From: Candidatus Hydrogenedentota bacterium
GTDB taxonomy: Bacteria; Hydrogenedentota; Hydrogenedentia; Hydrogenedentales; CAILVY01
Direction of reading: 5' to 3'
DNA: 55,582 nt
Assembly: GCA_029565395.1 (NCBI GenBank)
Contig: JAKQOG010000257.1
Location: 1 to 55,582, forward strand
In this document: in pieces, positions 44,657-52,785 of the stretch
Position numbering within the stretch: the first letter of the stretch is position 1
How the letters are laid out: every line of letters starts with the position of its first letter
The notes under the pieces: model-generated
The model's input: the letters and a program-made list of their open reading frames with translations, nothing else
Database searches by the model: none
Told to the model about the DNA's origin: nothing
Program-made: the position numbers and the translations under genes

Positions 44657-44944
44657 ATGAGTACGAAGAAGAAGACCGATACTGTATTGTTTACCGTCAA
44701 GGGGCAGGTGGTGATTCCCGCATGGCTCCGGAAAGAATTTGAGATTTCGGCGGGAACCAAGGCCATTGTGGAAGCGACGAATGATGGCATCCTGCTGAAG
44801 CCCGTTACGCGCCATACCATTGCCAAGCTTCATGGTATTCTCAAGCGGAAGCCGGGGGATAAACCGCTGTCGGAAGAATGGCCGGAACATACGCGTGAAG
44901 AAAAAGAATTGGAGGATAGGGGACATGGCCGCCACGGTTCTTGA
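44657..44944 (+). CDS. AbrB/MazE-type antitoxin
   Basis: This 95-residue protein has a SpoVT-AbrB swapped-hairpin DNA-binding domain at about 8-55: LFTVKGQVVIPAWLRKEFEISAGTKAIVE, with the typical KGQVVIP core. The charged tail (EEWPEHTREEKELEDRG) would bind the toxin. Antitoxins of this class repress their own operon and neutralise a partner PIN nuclease, here encoded immediately downstream with a 20-bp overlap. The start has no Shine-Dalgarno sequence and lies just after the -10 element, so translation is probably leaderless. Confidence 0.88.
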   Translation: MSTKKKTDTVLFTVKGQVVIPAWLRKEFEISAGTKAIVEATNDGILLKPVTRHTIAKLHGILKRKPGDKPLSEEWPEHTREEKELEDRGHGRHGS

Positions 44945-45335
44945 CAGCTACGCCCTGCTTGCATTCCTGCGCGGAGAGGATGCAGACGGGGAAGTCAGAA
45001 AGCTGCTTGAAAGGGCAAGTGATCGAAACCAGCCATTGCATATGACAGAAATCAGTTATTCGGAAGTAAAATACATCATCTTGCGCAAAGAAGGACGTGC
45101 ACGCTGGGTTTCCATCGCCGCCGGTTTGGTTGTACTGCCCCTGGAGTTTCACCCCATCACGCGCGTTCTTGCAGACCTGGCAGCGGATTTCAAAGCGGAA
45201 TATAGAATCAGTCTTGCCGATGCCTTCGCCGCTGCATTGGCCAATGAGAAGAAAGCTGAGCTCGTCACCGGCGATCCTGAATTCAAGCCGCTCGAAAATA
45301 AAATTAAAATCAAATGGATCGGCGGCTCGGACTGA
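44925..45335 (+). CDS. PIN-domain toxin (VapC-like ribonuclease)
   Basis: This 136-residue PIN nuclease shows the acidic active site: Asp7 (TVLDSYALLAFL), Glu47 in TEISYSEVKY (Glu42 is nearby), Asp99 (ISLADAFAAALA) and Asp117 (LVTGDPEF). VapC toxins cleave tRNA or rRNA using Mg ions until bound by antitoxin. I chose the ATG at 44925, which has GGAGG nine to ten bases upstream and gives standard length. A longer frame upstream is the antitoxin gene read in another frame. It overlaps the AbrB-type gene by 20 bp. Confidence 0.9.
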   Translation: MAATVLDSYALLAFLRGEDADGEVRKLLERASDRNQPLHMTEISYSEVKYIILRKEGRARWVSIAAGLVVLPLEFHPITRVLADLAADFKAEYRISLADAFAAALANEKKAELVTGDPEFKPLENKIKIKWIGGSD

Positions 45336-45443
45336 TTTAAGGAGTAGTTTTTTCTGTTGGTTTTTTCGCGTTTTTTCATGACCAGGGCCATCACCCCACG
45401 CCATGCGCATGCCAGAGGCAATTGCCTGACACAATCCCGCAAT

Positions 45444-45472
45444 TTGACTGCATCCTCGCGGGGGATTATTCT
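45444..45472 (+). promoter_or_regulatory. Sigma70-type promoter of the deacetylase cluster
   Basis: TTGACT (45444-45449), a 17-bp spacer and TATTCT (45467-45472). The start of transcription would be near 45479, leaving a leader of about 34 bases that contains GAAGGGAGA, the ribosome site of the gene at 45513. Confidence 0.55.
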
Positions 45473-45512
45473 CATATGATGACATGCACATGACACGCCG
45501 AAGGGAGAAACC

Positions 45513-46397
45513 ATGATCCGGATGCAGGTTGTTCTCGGGTTTGACATGGAGACGGATATCGGGAGCTGGACGCCGTTTTATGAGGGGGTGAAGCATGGGA
45601 CACCGGTCATTCTCTCTATTCTGGCCAAACACGGGATCACGGCGACATTTTTCTTCACGGGAGACGCCGCGCGGAAACATCCGGAAACAGTGGGCAAAGT
45701 CAAGGCCGCGGGGCATGAAATTGGCGCACACACGCTGTTTCACGAGACGATTGGCGATTCACTGTTTGATATTCCGGGGATGATGCCGATTTTGGAGGAA
45801 GAGGTGCCGAGGCGCTTGGAACTGTGCACACAATGGATCGAAGAAGTGGCCGGGGTGCGGCCGGTGTCGTTCCGGTGTCCGCGCCTTTTTGGGTCCACCA
45901 CAGTGGTCAACACGCTGGATGCGCTGGGCTATGTAGCGGATGCAACGTATCCGATGTATTACTTTCGCGATCGGTTGCGCCCGTATCATCCGAGCCGGGA
46001 GGATTGGACCAAAGAGGGGGATCTGAACATTGTTGAACTGCCCGCGTTCGCGGATCTTTCGATGAACTCGAAGGATCCCTATGGCCGCGACATGGATCAG
46101 TGGCCGTTGTTTCGCACGGAAGGCGCGGATGCGCTCATGAAGCATATCGATGGGTTTGCAGGGTATTGTGAGGCTAGAGGCATCGACCCGTTCCTGTGCT
46201 TTTACTTTCATCCCTGGGAGTTTCATCCGATGCCGGAGGGGGAAATTCATTATGGCGAGGGCGGGGTGCATCCGGATCCTTTTATTGTGAAGAATTGCGG
46301 TCCGGTTGCCGCGGAGCAACTGGACGTATTGATACAAACGCTTCTCGAACGCGGCGCTGAATTTATTCAGGCCCAGCAAGCAACAAAGGAGATATGA
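45513..46397 (+). CDS. Polysaccharide deacetylase (NodB-type)
   Basis: This 294-residue protein has the NodB homology domain: an acidic first motif GFDMETD (9-15), GITATFFFTGDAARKHPE (41-58) and the zinc-binding GHEIGAHTLFH with His73 and His77 in H-x3-H. Members remove N-acetyl or related groups from glycans, or hydrolyse amides in the PuuE/peptidoglycan-deacetylase branch, which this one resembles by lacking a signal peptide. AAGGGAG lies about seven bases before the ATG. The next gene starts 1 bp after its stop, so the two are coupled. A cytoplasmic location suggests the substrate is a small imported amino-sugar or amide rather than a wall polymer. Confidence 0.85.
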   Translation: MIRMQVVLGFDMETDIGSWTPFYEGVKHGTPVILSILAKHGITATFFFTGDAARKHPETVGKVKAAGHEIGAHTLFHETIGDSLFDIPGMMPILEEEVPRRLELCTQWIEEVAGVRPVSFRCPRLFGSTTVVNTLDALGYVADATYPMYYFRDRLRPYHPSREDWTKEGDLNIVELPAFADLSMNSKDPYGRDMDQWPLFRTEGADALMKHIDGFAGYCEARGIDPFLCFYFHPWEFHPMPEGEIHYGEGGVHPDPFIVKNCGPVAAEQLDVLIQTLLERGAEFIQAQQATKEI

Positions 46398-46398
46398 C

Positions 46399-47556
46399 AT
46401 GCAGTCGATTCCTACGGCGGAATACAAAGAGCGGATGAAGAAATTCCAGCAAAACATCGGCAAGGCGGGGCTGGATGCGGTGCTGGTGCATTCCAATGAA
46501 GCCGATTTCGCAAATGTGCGGTATCTTACGGAGTATTGGCCGACCTTTGAGTCGGCGGGTGTGTTTGTTCCTGCGAAAGGAAAGCCGGTGTTGATCATCG
46601 GGCCGGAAAGCGAGGCGTACGCGCAAGGGCGAAGCGTGGTGCAGAATATTGCGATGATGGTGGAATACCGCGAGTCCGCCGATCCGGAATATCCGGGCAT
46701 CCCTGTCGCGCATTATCCGGATGTGGTGAAAAAGGCCATGGAGGGGCGTCCGCTAAAGAAACTTGGACTTGCCGGTTTTTCGATTATGCCGCTGCCGGTG
46801 TATTTCAGTCTCCGGCGGGAATTGCGGGACGTTGAGTTGGTGAAAGCCGACAACACATTAACGAATCTCCGCTCGGTCAAGAGTCCGAATGAAATAAAAT
46901 GCATGAAAAAGGCGTACGAAATCAGTGAGAAGGCCATCGACGCCATATTGAGCGAAATGAAGCCCGGCATGACGGAATTGCAGGTGATTGGCATCGCCCA
47001 ACGTGAGATCTACAAGCATGGCGGCGAATATGAAGGGCACGCGCTTTACTGTTTTTGCGGGCCGGGCACCAAACATGCTATATCGCGGCCCACCCACAAC
47101 ACGATCAAGCGGAACGAAGTCATCCAATTGAATATCGGCGCACGCGTGGGCGGATACTCCTCCAGCGTTGGTTTGCCGTGTTCGATTGGCAAGCTGCCCG
47201 CGCGCAAGAAGAAGCTGGTCGAGTTTGGCCTTGAAGCGCACCTGAAGACGGGCGAACTGATGCGGGGCGGCAAGCCCGCCGCGGAAGTGGTGCGCGAGTA
47301 CGAGGCGTTCGTCGAGAAGCGCGGGTTTAAAAAATACATGTTGTACGGTCCTTGTCATGGGATTGGCATGATGGAAGTGGAGCGGCCCTGGATTGAGTCC
47401 ACTTCGACCTATACACTTCAGGAAAACATGACATTCCAGATCGACACATTCTTCCAGGACAAAGATTTTGGGCTGCGCTGGGAAAACGGCGTCCGTGTCG
47501 CGAAAACGGGCATAGAACGGCTTTCCCAGAAATTTATGAAGCTTGTAGAACTTTAA
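46399..47556 (+). CDS. M24-family (prolidase/creatinase fold) protein with altered metal site
   Basis: This 385-residue cytoplasmic protein has the pita-bread M24 fold: an N-terminal creatinase-like domain (about 8-155) and a catalytic-type domain from about 165. Of the five usual metal ligands, the first Asp is Asn245 (LNIGARVGGY), the second Asp is Ser256 (GYSSSVG) and one Glu is Asp349 (FQIDTFF); His320 (CHGIGM) and Glu362 (RWENGV) remain. This pattern argues against a di-metal aminopeptidase and for a creatinase-like, metal-free hydrolase of a small amidine, amide or other C-N substrate. It is coupled to the NodB-type gene (1-bp gap), so both may act on the same nitrogen compound. Confidence 0.8.
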   Translation: MQSIPTAEYKERMKKFQQNIGKAGLDAVLVHSNEADFANVRYLTEYWPTFESAGVFVPAKGKPVLIIGPESEAYAQGRSVVQNIAMMVEYRESADPEYPGIPVAHYPDVVKKAMEGRPLKKLGLAGFSIMPLPVYFSLRRELRDVELVKADNTLTNLRSVKSPNEIKCMKKAYEISEKAIDAILSEMKPGMTELQVIGIAQREIYKHGGEYEGHALYCFCGPGTKHAISRPTHNTIKRNEVIQLNIGARVGGYSSSVGLPCSIGKLPARKKKLVEFGLEAHLKTGELMRGGKPAAEVVREYEAFVEKRGFKKYMLYGPCHGIGMMEVERPWIESTSTYTLQENMTFQIDTFFQDKDFGLRWENGVRVAKTGIERLSQKFMKLVEL

Positions 47557-47607
47557 GATGCCTGTGGGGCATCCCGTAAAAACGCAGTGAGTGCCTTTTG
47601 CAAAGGC
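47557..47607 (+). terminator. Two short hairpins after the M24-family gene
   Basis: GATGCC (47557-47562) pairs with GGCATC (47568-47573), starting right after the stop. GCCTTT (47593-47598) pairs with AAAGGC (47602-47607). Neither is followed by a T-run, so they may attenuate or protect mRNA ends rather than terminate fully. Confidence 0.35.
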
Positions 47608-47631
47608 CTCGGCTAAAACGAAAGGTAAACC

Positions 47632-48726
47632 ATGTTGAAACGCATGTGCGTCGTGCTGTTTTTGGCGATACTTCCTGTGGCGGCGCTTGCGCAGGGTGTA
47701 CGGGCCGAAATCGTCGAGACGAAAGTCATTTGCGAGGAAAAAGGGCGGTATATCGGATGGCCGACGATATGCCGGACCCAAACGGGGAAATTGATGGTGG
47801 CATTTTCCGGCGATCGCGATCAGCATATCTGCCCCTGGGGCAAGAGCCAGATCGTGAGCAGCGAGGATGAGGGAAAAACGTGGTCAGCGCCTGTAACCGT
47901 CAATAATTCGCCTCTGGACGACCGCGACACGGGGTTGGTGGAGACGCCGCAAGGAACGCTGGTGTTGACATGGTTTACGTCGGTAGCCTTCGACAAGCGC
48001 CCGGAATATGCGCGGCATTCTGAAAAAGCGACGCCGGAATTGCGTCAGCAGTGGCTGGGATATTGGACACGCCGTTCGACAGACGGAGGCGTTACCTGGC
48101 AAGACCCGGTGCGCATGGCAGGGAGCGCGCCGCATGGGAGCATTGTGCTGCAAGACGGCCGCCTGATACAGATCGGAAAAGTGAATACGGGGGAACTGGG
48201 GTTGGTGGTTGAGACCTCCATTGACGATGCGCAGTCCTGGCAGGTAATCGGCGCCGTGCCGATTCCACCTGATGAGCAATACAAGCATTATCATGAGCCG
48301 CACTTGGCCCAGCGCAAGGACGGCACGCTTGTGGGCATGTTCCGATATCAACCCGAAGACAAGGAGCAGCATTTCCTGCGGCAATCCGAAAGCACCGATG
48401 GCGGACGAACCTGGACGCGGACGCATTCCACGGGCATCTGGGGCTATCCGCCGCATTTGCTGACGTTGCAGGATAGGCGGCTATTGGTGACCTACGGGCG
48501 GCGCAAAGAACCCTTCAGCGAACGTGCCTGCGTGAGCACGGATGGCGGTGTCACATGGGACACAGCCCATGAACTTACGTTATGTGAAGCGGTCAATTCC
48601 GATCTTGGATATCCATCGTCGGTACAGCTTGGCGATGGCTCGATTCTTACGGTCTATTATCAAGATCCCGGTAACGACAAGGACACGTGCCTTTGGTCAA
48701 CTCATTGGCGGCTGATCAACGAATAG
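47632..48726 (+). CDS. Exported sialidase-like (BNR repeat) protein
   Basis: This 364-residue protein has a signal peptide (about 1-20, AALA/QG) and a six-bladed propeller with clear Asp-boxes S-x-D-x-G-x-T-W at 77-84, 149-156, 254-261 and 302-309, plus a worn one near 196-203 (SIDDAQSW). The front YIGWPTICRTQTGKLMVAFSG is the usual first strand. True sialidases need an Arg triad, a Tyr and a Glu; candidates exist but cannot be fixed without alignment, so it could be a sialidase, a related exo-glycosidase or a binding protein. It acts outside the cytoplasm. A beta-helix gene follows 9 bp later. Confidence 0.82.
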   Translation: MLKRMCVVLFLAILPVAALAQGVRAEIVETKVICEEKGRYIGWPTICRTQTGKLMVAFSGDRDQHICPWGKSQIVSSEDEGKTWSAPVTVNNSPLDDRDTGLVETPQGTLVLTWFTSVAFDKRPEYARHSEKATPELRQQWLGYWTRRSTDGGVTWQDPVRMAGSAPHGSIVLQDGRLIQIGKVNTGELGLVVETSIDDAQSWQVIGAVPIPPDEQYKHYHEPHLAQRKDGTLVGMFRYQPEDKEQHFLRQSESTDGGRTWTRTHSTGIWGYPPHLLTLQDRRLLVTYGRRKEPFSERACVSTDGGVTWDTAHELTLCEAVNSDLGYPSSVQLGDGSILTVYYQDPGNDKDTCLWSTHWRLINE

Positions 48727-48735
48727 GATGTGACA

Positions 48736-49929
48736 ATGCGTTATTGGCAATATATTGCTCTCTGTTTAGTACCCGTGGCGGTTGGTTGCGGCACGATAGG
48801 GCATCCGCGGCAAACGGAAACAATGCCCATCATCATAGGTCCTTTTTGTAGTCATGATGCCGAACACCACCAGGAGCGCATTCAGCGGATGCTGGACAAG
48901 ACCGGCGGCCAACCGGCGATTTTTCAATTCGCCCCGGGAGCGTATTGCTTGACCGATACCGGCGGCCTGCATGTGCCTTCTCATGTAACATTGTTGATGG
49001 AGGGTGCACGGTTTCTCTTGGCCGAGACCCTCCAGGCGGACGGTCAGGCGTTTCTGCTGGACAATGCCTCGGATGTCGTGTTGCGCGGCGGCGAGATCAT
49101 CGGGCGGAGAGAGGTGTGGGCGCCCAGCGTCAATGTGGCCGGCATCCGTGTTTGTGGAAGCGGCGCGAATATCACCGTCGAGGGTCTTGTCTGCCATGAT
49201 GTATCGAGCAACGCCGTGGGTGTTTTTGGAACGAGTGATGACGCCCCTATCCGAAACGTCGTATTGAAAAGTGTAACAGGCATTAATTGCTGCAACATGT
49301 ACATTGATTATCTTCAACCAAACAAGGGGCCTGTTCCAGGAAGCGACAGGCGCGACCAGGGAACTGTTGCCTTGTATTACGTCGATGGTTGGGCTGTGGA
49401 TGCCTGCCGCTTTGAGAACTCGCAGTCGGACGGCACGCACTTTTTCCATTGCAAGAACGGGCAATTCATGAACTCCACCGTGATCGGCAGCAAAATGGGC
49501 GGTTACTTCCTCGAGGGATGTCAGCGTGTGCTGGCCAGCGGCAATCGTTTCCAGGGCAATGGATCCCGTGGCGTTACGATTGAGCGCGATAGCCAGTTTT
49601 GCACGCTCACCGGCAATCTCGTCTCACAAAGCGGCCGGGAAGGCCTGTGGATGCCCGACGTATGCGCCATCATTGTTTCCGCGAATCTCTTTAGTGAGAA
49701 CGGACGGAAAGACGACGAAGACAAAGACTGTGAGATACGGCTGGATGAAACCAAGGAATACGCAACCGTGACGCAGGACGTGCGCATCGAAGGGAACGTC
49801 TTTTACACAAGCCCCCGCCAGACCGCCGCCATTTACACCAGTAAGGGCATTGAGAATACCGCCATAATGAATAACACCTTCCATGGGGATGCACCCCAGT
49901 GTTTCCCCGCCGCGGAAACCAGCAAATAA
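48736..49929 (+). CDS. Right-handed beta-helix lipoprotein (pectate-lyase-like)
   Basis: This 397-residue protein begins MRYWQYIALCLVPVAVGCG, a lipoprotein-type signal with Cys18 as anchor, and continues as a parallel beta-helix. Short repeated rungs are rich in N, G and V, such as FLLDNASDVVLRGGEIIG, ITVEGLVCHDVSSNAVGVF, VVLKSVTGINCCNMYID and RVLASGNRFQGNGSRGVTIERDSQFCTLTGNLV. This is the fold of pectate lyases, polygalacturonases and right-handed-helix epimerases; the exact activity is unknown. I chose the ATG at 48736, with AGGA seven bases upstream; a GTG at 48730 is possible. It lies 9 bp after the sialidase-like gene. Confidence 0.8.
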   Translation: MRYWQYIALCLVPVAVGCGTIGHPRQTETMPIIIGPFCSHDAEHHQERIQRMLDKTGGQPAIFQFAPGAYCLTDTGGLHVPSHVTLLMEGARFLLAETLQADGQAFLLDNASDVVLRGGEIIGRREVWAPSVNVAGIRVCGSGANITVEGLVCHDVSSNAVGVFGTSDDAPIRNVVLKSVTGINCCNMYIDYLQPNKGPVPGSDRRDQGTVALYYVDGWAVDACRFENSQSDGTHFFHCKNGQFMNSTVIGSKMGGYFLEGCQRVLASGNRFQGNGSRGVTIERDSQFCTLTGNLVSQSGREGLWMPDVCAIIVSANLFSENGRKDDEDKDCEIRLDETKEYATVTQDVRIEGNVFYTSPRQTAAIYTSKGIENTAIMNNTFHGDAPQCFPAAETSK

Positions 49930-49940
49930 CGGGACTGCGA

Positions 49941-51305
49941 TCAGACAAGTTCGAAATAGCGTTTGAGTTCCCAGTCGGTCACGGCATGCTCGAACTGCCG
50001 CCATTCCCAAACGCGTGTACTGACAAAATGTTCCACAAACTCTTCGCCCAGGAGTTTCCGCGCCAATTCAGATTGCGCAAAGCGCTGGGTAGCTTCGCTC
50101 AGGTTTTTCGACAGCTTGGGCGCGTTCTGTGTATAGGCATTGCCCGAAACAGGTTCCGGCAATTCGAGCTTGTTTTCAAGGCCGTACAGGCCGCTGGCCA
50201 AGAGTGCAGCGAGGGCGAGGTAAGGGTTGATGTCCGCGCCGGGCACGCGGCATTCGATGCGGGCGGATTTGGCGCTGCCCATGATAACCCGGTAACACAC
50301 CGTGCGATTGTCAAGGCCCCAGGTAACCGTGGTGGGCGCCCAATAGCCCTCGACCAGCCGCTTATAGCTGTTTATCGTGGGCGCGTAGAGCGGCAGGAAA
50401 TCCGGCAGGCAGTGCATTTGTCCGGCCAGAAAATGCCTCAACGCAGGCGTCATTTCTTTGGGGCGTTTGGGATTGAAAAAACAGGGTTGGCCGGTCTTGG
50501 CATCCACCAGGCTGTGATGGATATGGCCGCCACACCCCGGCAACGAAGCATTCCAACGCGCCATAAAGGTGGCTATCATTCCGTGCGCGTAGGCAATCTG
50601 CTTCACCCCCGACTTGAACAAAATCGCGCGGTCCGCCGCCTCGACACTTTCGGCGGGGCAGATGGCCGCCTCATAGGTGCCCGGCCCGGTTTCGGTGTGC
50701 AGACCCTCTAGTGGAACGTTAAACGCCTCCAACTGTTCCATAAGCGCCTTGAAAAAAGCATGGTTCAGCCCTGAGCGTAAAATGGAATAACCGAACATGC
50801 CCGGTGTGATGGGTTCGGGATTCATGAATTGTTTTTCCGCCAGGGACTGGGGCGTTTCCCGGAAATTGAACCATTCATACTCAAAACCGGCCTTGGCTAT
50901 GTATCCCGCATCGCGCAGTTGATCCACAACCCGTTTCAGAACCTGCCGAGGGGCAATGGACAGGGGCTTGCCGTTGTTATCCTCGAAATCGCAAAGGAAG
51001 AAATCGACGCCGCTTTCCCACGGGATGTTTCGATGCGTGGAAAGATCAATGCGCGCGAGTGCATCGGGATATCCATTGTGCCAGCCGGTATAGTTCACGT
51101 TGTCGTAACAGACATCGCCGCAATCCCACCCGAACACGACTTCACAGAATCCAAACCCGTCCCTCACCGCCGACAGGAATTTGTCGCGATGGATGAACTT
51201 CCCGCGCAGAATGCCGTCAATATCGCTGACCGCCAGTTTTACCTGGCTTGCGCCGGAGCGTTCTATCGATTCTACGATGTCTGAACAATCCTTCCGCCGT
51301 TCCAT
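49941..51305 (-). CDS. Glutamine synthetase family enzyme (PuuA-like)
   Basis: This 454-residue cytoplasmic ATP-dependent ligase contains the glutamine-synthetase catalytic blocks: AGFEYEWF (139-146, metal Glu142/144), TETGPGTYEAAI (204-215, with Glu205 and Glu212) and CGGHIHHSL (258-266, metal His and ATP region), followed by NRTVCYRV and RIECRVPGADINPYLALAA. The N-terminal beta-grasp (VSDIDGILRGKFI) is also present. It lacks the adenylylation and feedback features expected of the housekeeping enzyme as far as can be seen, and resembles PuuA/gamma-glutamyl-amide synthetases that act on amines. GGAGGAAGG lies about nine bases before the ATG. It is convergent with the beta-helix gene, 11 bp apart. 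Confidence 0.88.
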   Translation of the reverse strand: MERRKDCSDIVESIERSGASQVKLAVSDIDGILRGKFIHRDKFLSAVRDGFGFCEVVFGWDCGDVCYDNVNYTGWHNGYPDALARIDLSTHRNIPWESGVDFFLCDFEDNNGKPLSIAPRQVLKRVVDQLRDAGYIAKAGFEYEWFNFRETPQSLAEKQFMNPEPITPGMFGYSILRSGLNHAFFKALMEQLEAFNVPLEGLHTETGPGTYEAAICPAESVEAADRAILFKSGVKQIAYAHGMIATFMARWNASLPGCGGHIHHSLVDAKTGQPCFFNPKRPKEMTPALRHFLAGQMHCLPDFLPLYAPTINSYKRLVEGYWAPTTVTWGLDNRTVCYRVIMGSAKSARIECRVPGADINPYLALAALLASGLYGLENKLELPEPVSGNAYTQNAPKLSKNLSEATQRFAQSELARKLLGEEFVEHFVSTRVWEWRQFEHAVTDWELKRYFELV

Positions 51306-51457
51306 TTCGCAACCCTTCCTCCGGTTTTTCACGCCGGTAATGGCAGCGCTTTGACGCCACCCCATGCAAAGACAAAGCAGTATGGAATTATAATGCGGGC
51401 GGATATTGGACGCAATTGAGCGCACGGTGGCGCCGTGCCTGTACGATACAGCCTAAT

Positions 51458-52630
51458 TCAGGTCTTGCCCTCGAAAATCGATCTTATCCGGTCCACAGGG
51501 ATGGCTTGTACATCCGGGCACAGTGCGGTAAATGGATGATCATTTGCACGAGTCCGATGCAAAACATAGGCTTGTGTTTTGTACCGGACAATGTTACCCG
51601 CCAGTTTCAGCAAGCTGCGTCCCATCTCCGGCGTTGGGGTTTTGGTGGCCTTTGCTTCGATCAAAGCGAGTTTTTTTTCGCCCAATGGAACAATGAAATC
51701 TACTTCGAGACCTTGCTTATCGCGGAAATAGTAAAGAGCGCGGCTCTTGCCTGTATTCAGTTGGGCCTTTACAATTTCGGAGGCGGCAAATCCCTCGAAA
51801 ACAGGTCCGAGGAACACCGAGGCCCCCAACGCTTTTTCGGAGTCAATACCGAGTAAATGGCACGCCAGCCCCGAGTCTACAAAATAGAGTTTGGGTGATT
51901 TGACAAGGCGCTTTCCGAAGTTCTCAAAGAATGGCGGTACAAGAATAATTTGTCCCGTAACTTCGAGGATGCTCAGCCATTGCGTGATGGTGGGAACAGA
52001 GACCCCCAAAGGCGCGGCTAACTCTGTTTTATTGAGGATTTGGCCGCAACGGCTTGCCACTAGCGACAGAAACCGCCGAAAAGTGGCCAAGTCCCGGATT
52101 GTACTGATGGCCCGCACGTCGCGTTCCAGGTATGTTTGAATATAGGAACGGAACCAAATCATTTCCACGCCGGGTTTCTCAAGAATCTCCGGAAATCCGC
52201 CGTGCAACAGTCCTGCTTTGGATGTTTCGTCCAAGGAAAAAGGCAAAAGCTGAAATACGGCCGCCCGGCCGGCCATGGACTCCGTCACCCCTTTCATAAG
52301 CGGCGCCTCCTGAGACCCTGTCAGGAGCCATTCACCGTCTTTGTTCGGCATCCGGTCGATCCTCGTCCGGATATAACGAAACAATTCCGGAACGTTTTGG
52401 ATCTCATCGAGAATCGCCGGGGTTTTCAATTCGTCCAGGAAGGCATTGGGATCTGAGCGCACCCGCGCGATGATATCAGGATCTTCCATAAGCACGTAGG
52501 CTGCCTTGGGAAAGAGATGGCGAAGCAAGGTGGTTTTTCCGGCGCGGCGCGGTCCTGTCAGGATGAGGGCGGGGAAGTGCCGGCTGGCCTTTACTATGCT
52601 TTGCTCGATATGTCTTTCGATGTATTTCAT
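51458..52630 (-). CDS. AAA-type ATPase with DUF4143 domain
   Basis: This 390-residue protein combines an N-terminal AAA domain with Walker A GPRRAGKT (26-33), Walker B AILDEIQN (71-78) and LTGSQEAPLMKGVTESMAGRA, and a C-terminal DUF4143 domain ending in a nuclease-like ALYYFRDKQGLEVDFIV ... ALIEAKAT core (E-x-K type). These widespread proteins often behave like selfish or stress-linked modules; their exact role is unsettled. The start is the ATG at 52630. No ribosome site precedes it; instead a strong promoter ends nine bases upstream, so the mRNA is probably leaderless. It lies alone between the glutamine-synthetase-family gene and the giant surface protein. Confidence 0.88.
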   Translation of the reverse strand: MKYIERHIEQSIVKASRHFPALILTGPRRAGKTTLLRHLFPKAAYVLMEDPDIIARVRSDPNAFLDELKTPAILDEIQNVPELFRYIRTRIDRMPNKDGEWLLTGSQEAPLMKGVTESMAGRAAVFQLLPFSLDETSKAGLLHGGFPEILEKPGVEMIWFRSYIQTYLERDVRAISTIRDLATFRRFLSLVASRCGQILNKTELAAPLGVSVPTITQWLSILEVTGQIILVPPFFENFGKRLVKSPKLYFVDSGLACHLLGIDSEKALGASVFLGPVFEGFAASEIVKAQLNTGKSRALYYFRDKQGLEVDFIVPLGEKKLALIEAKATKTPTPEMGRSLLKLAGNIVRYKTQAYVLHRTRANDHPFTALCPDVQAIPVDRIRSIFEGKT

Positions 52631-52638
52631 ATAGGACA

Positions 52639-52667
52639 ATTCTAAAGTATAACTTTAAATATGTCAA
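52639..52667 (-). promoter_or_regulatory. Consensus promoter with palindromic operator, DUF4143 gene
   Basis: On the minus strand TTGACA (52667-52662), a 17-bp spacer and TAGAAT (52644-52639). A perfect 15-bp palindrome, TAAAGTATAACTTTA (52643-52657), fills the spacer and touches the -10, an ideal place for a repressor. Transcription would begin within two or three bases of the ATG. Confidence 0.7.
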
Positions 52668-52785
52668 CTATATCTCTTCAAGGAGCACAAGGTCTCCCTA
52701 TAAATACATGGCAAAAACAAGGAAAAGACGGGGATGCGTTTCGGAGACCTAGGTTATTCGCCTGCTATTCACATGGGACGTGCCA

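Noticed and set aside
46858..47826. Minus-strand open frame of 322 codons
   Set aside because: It spans two real plus-strand genes, and the translated text is His/Arg-rich shadow.
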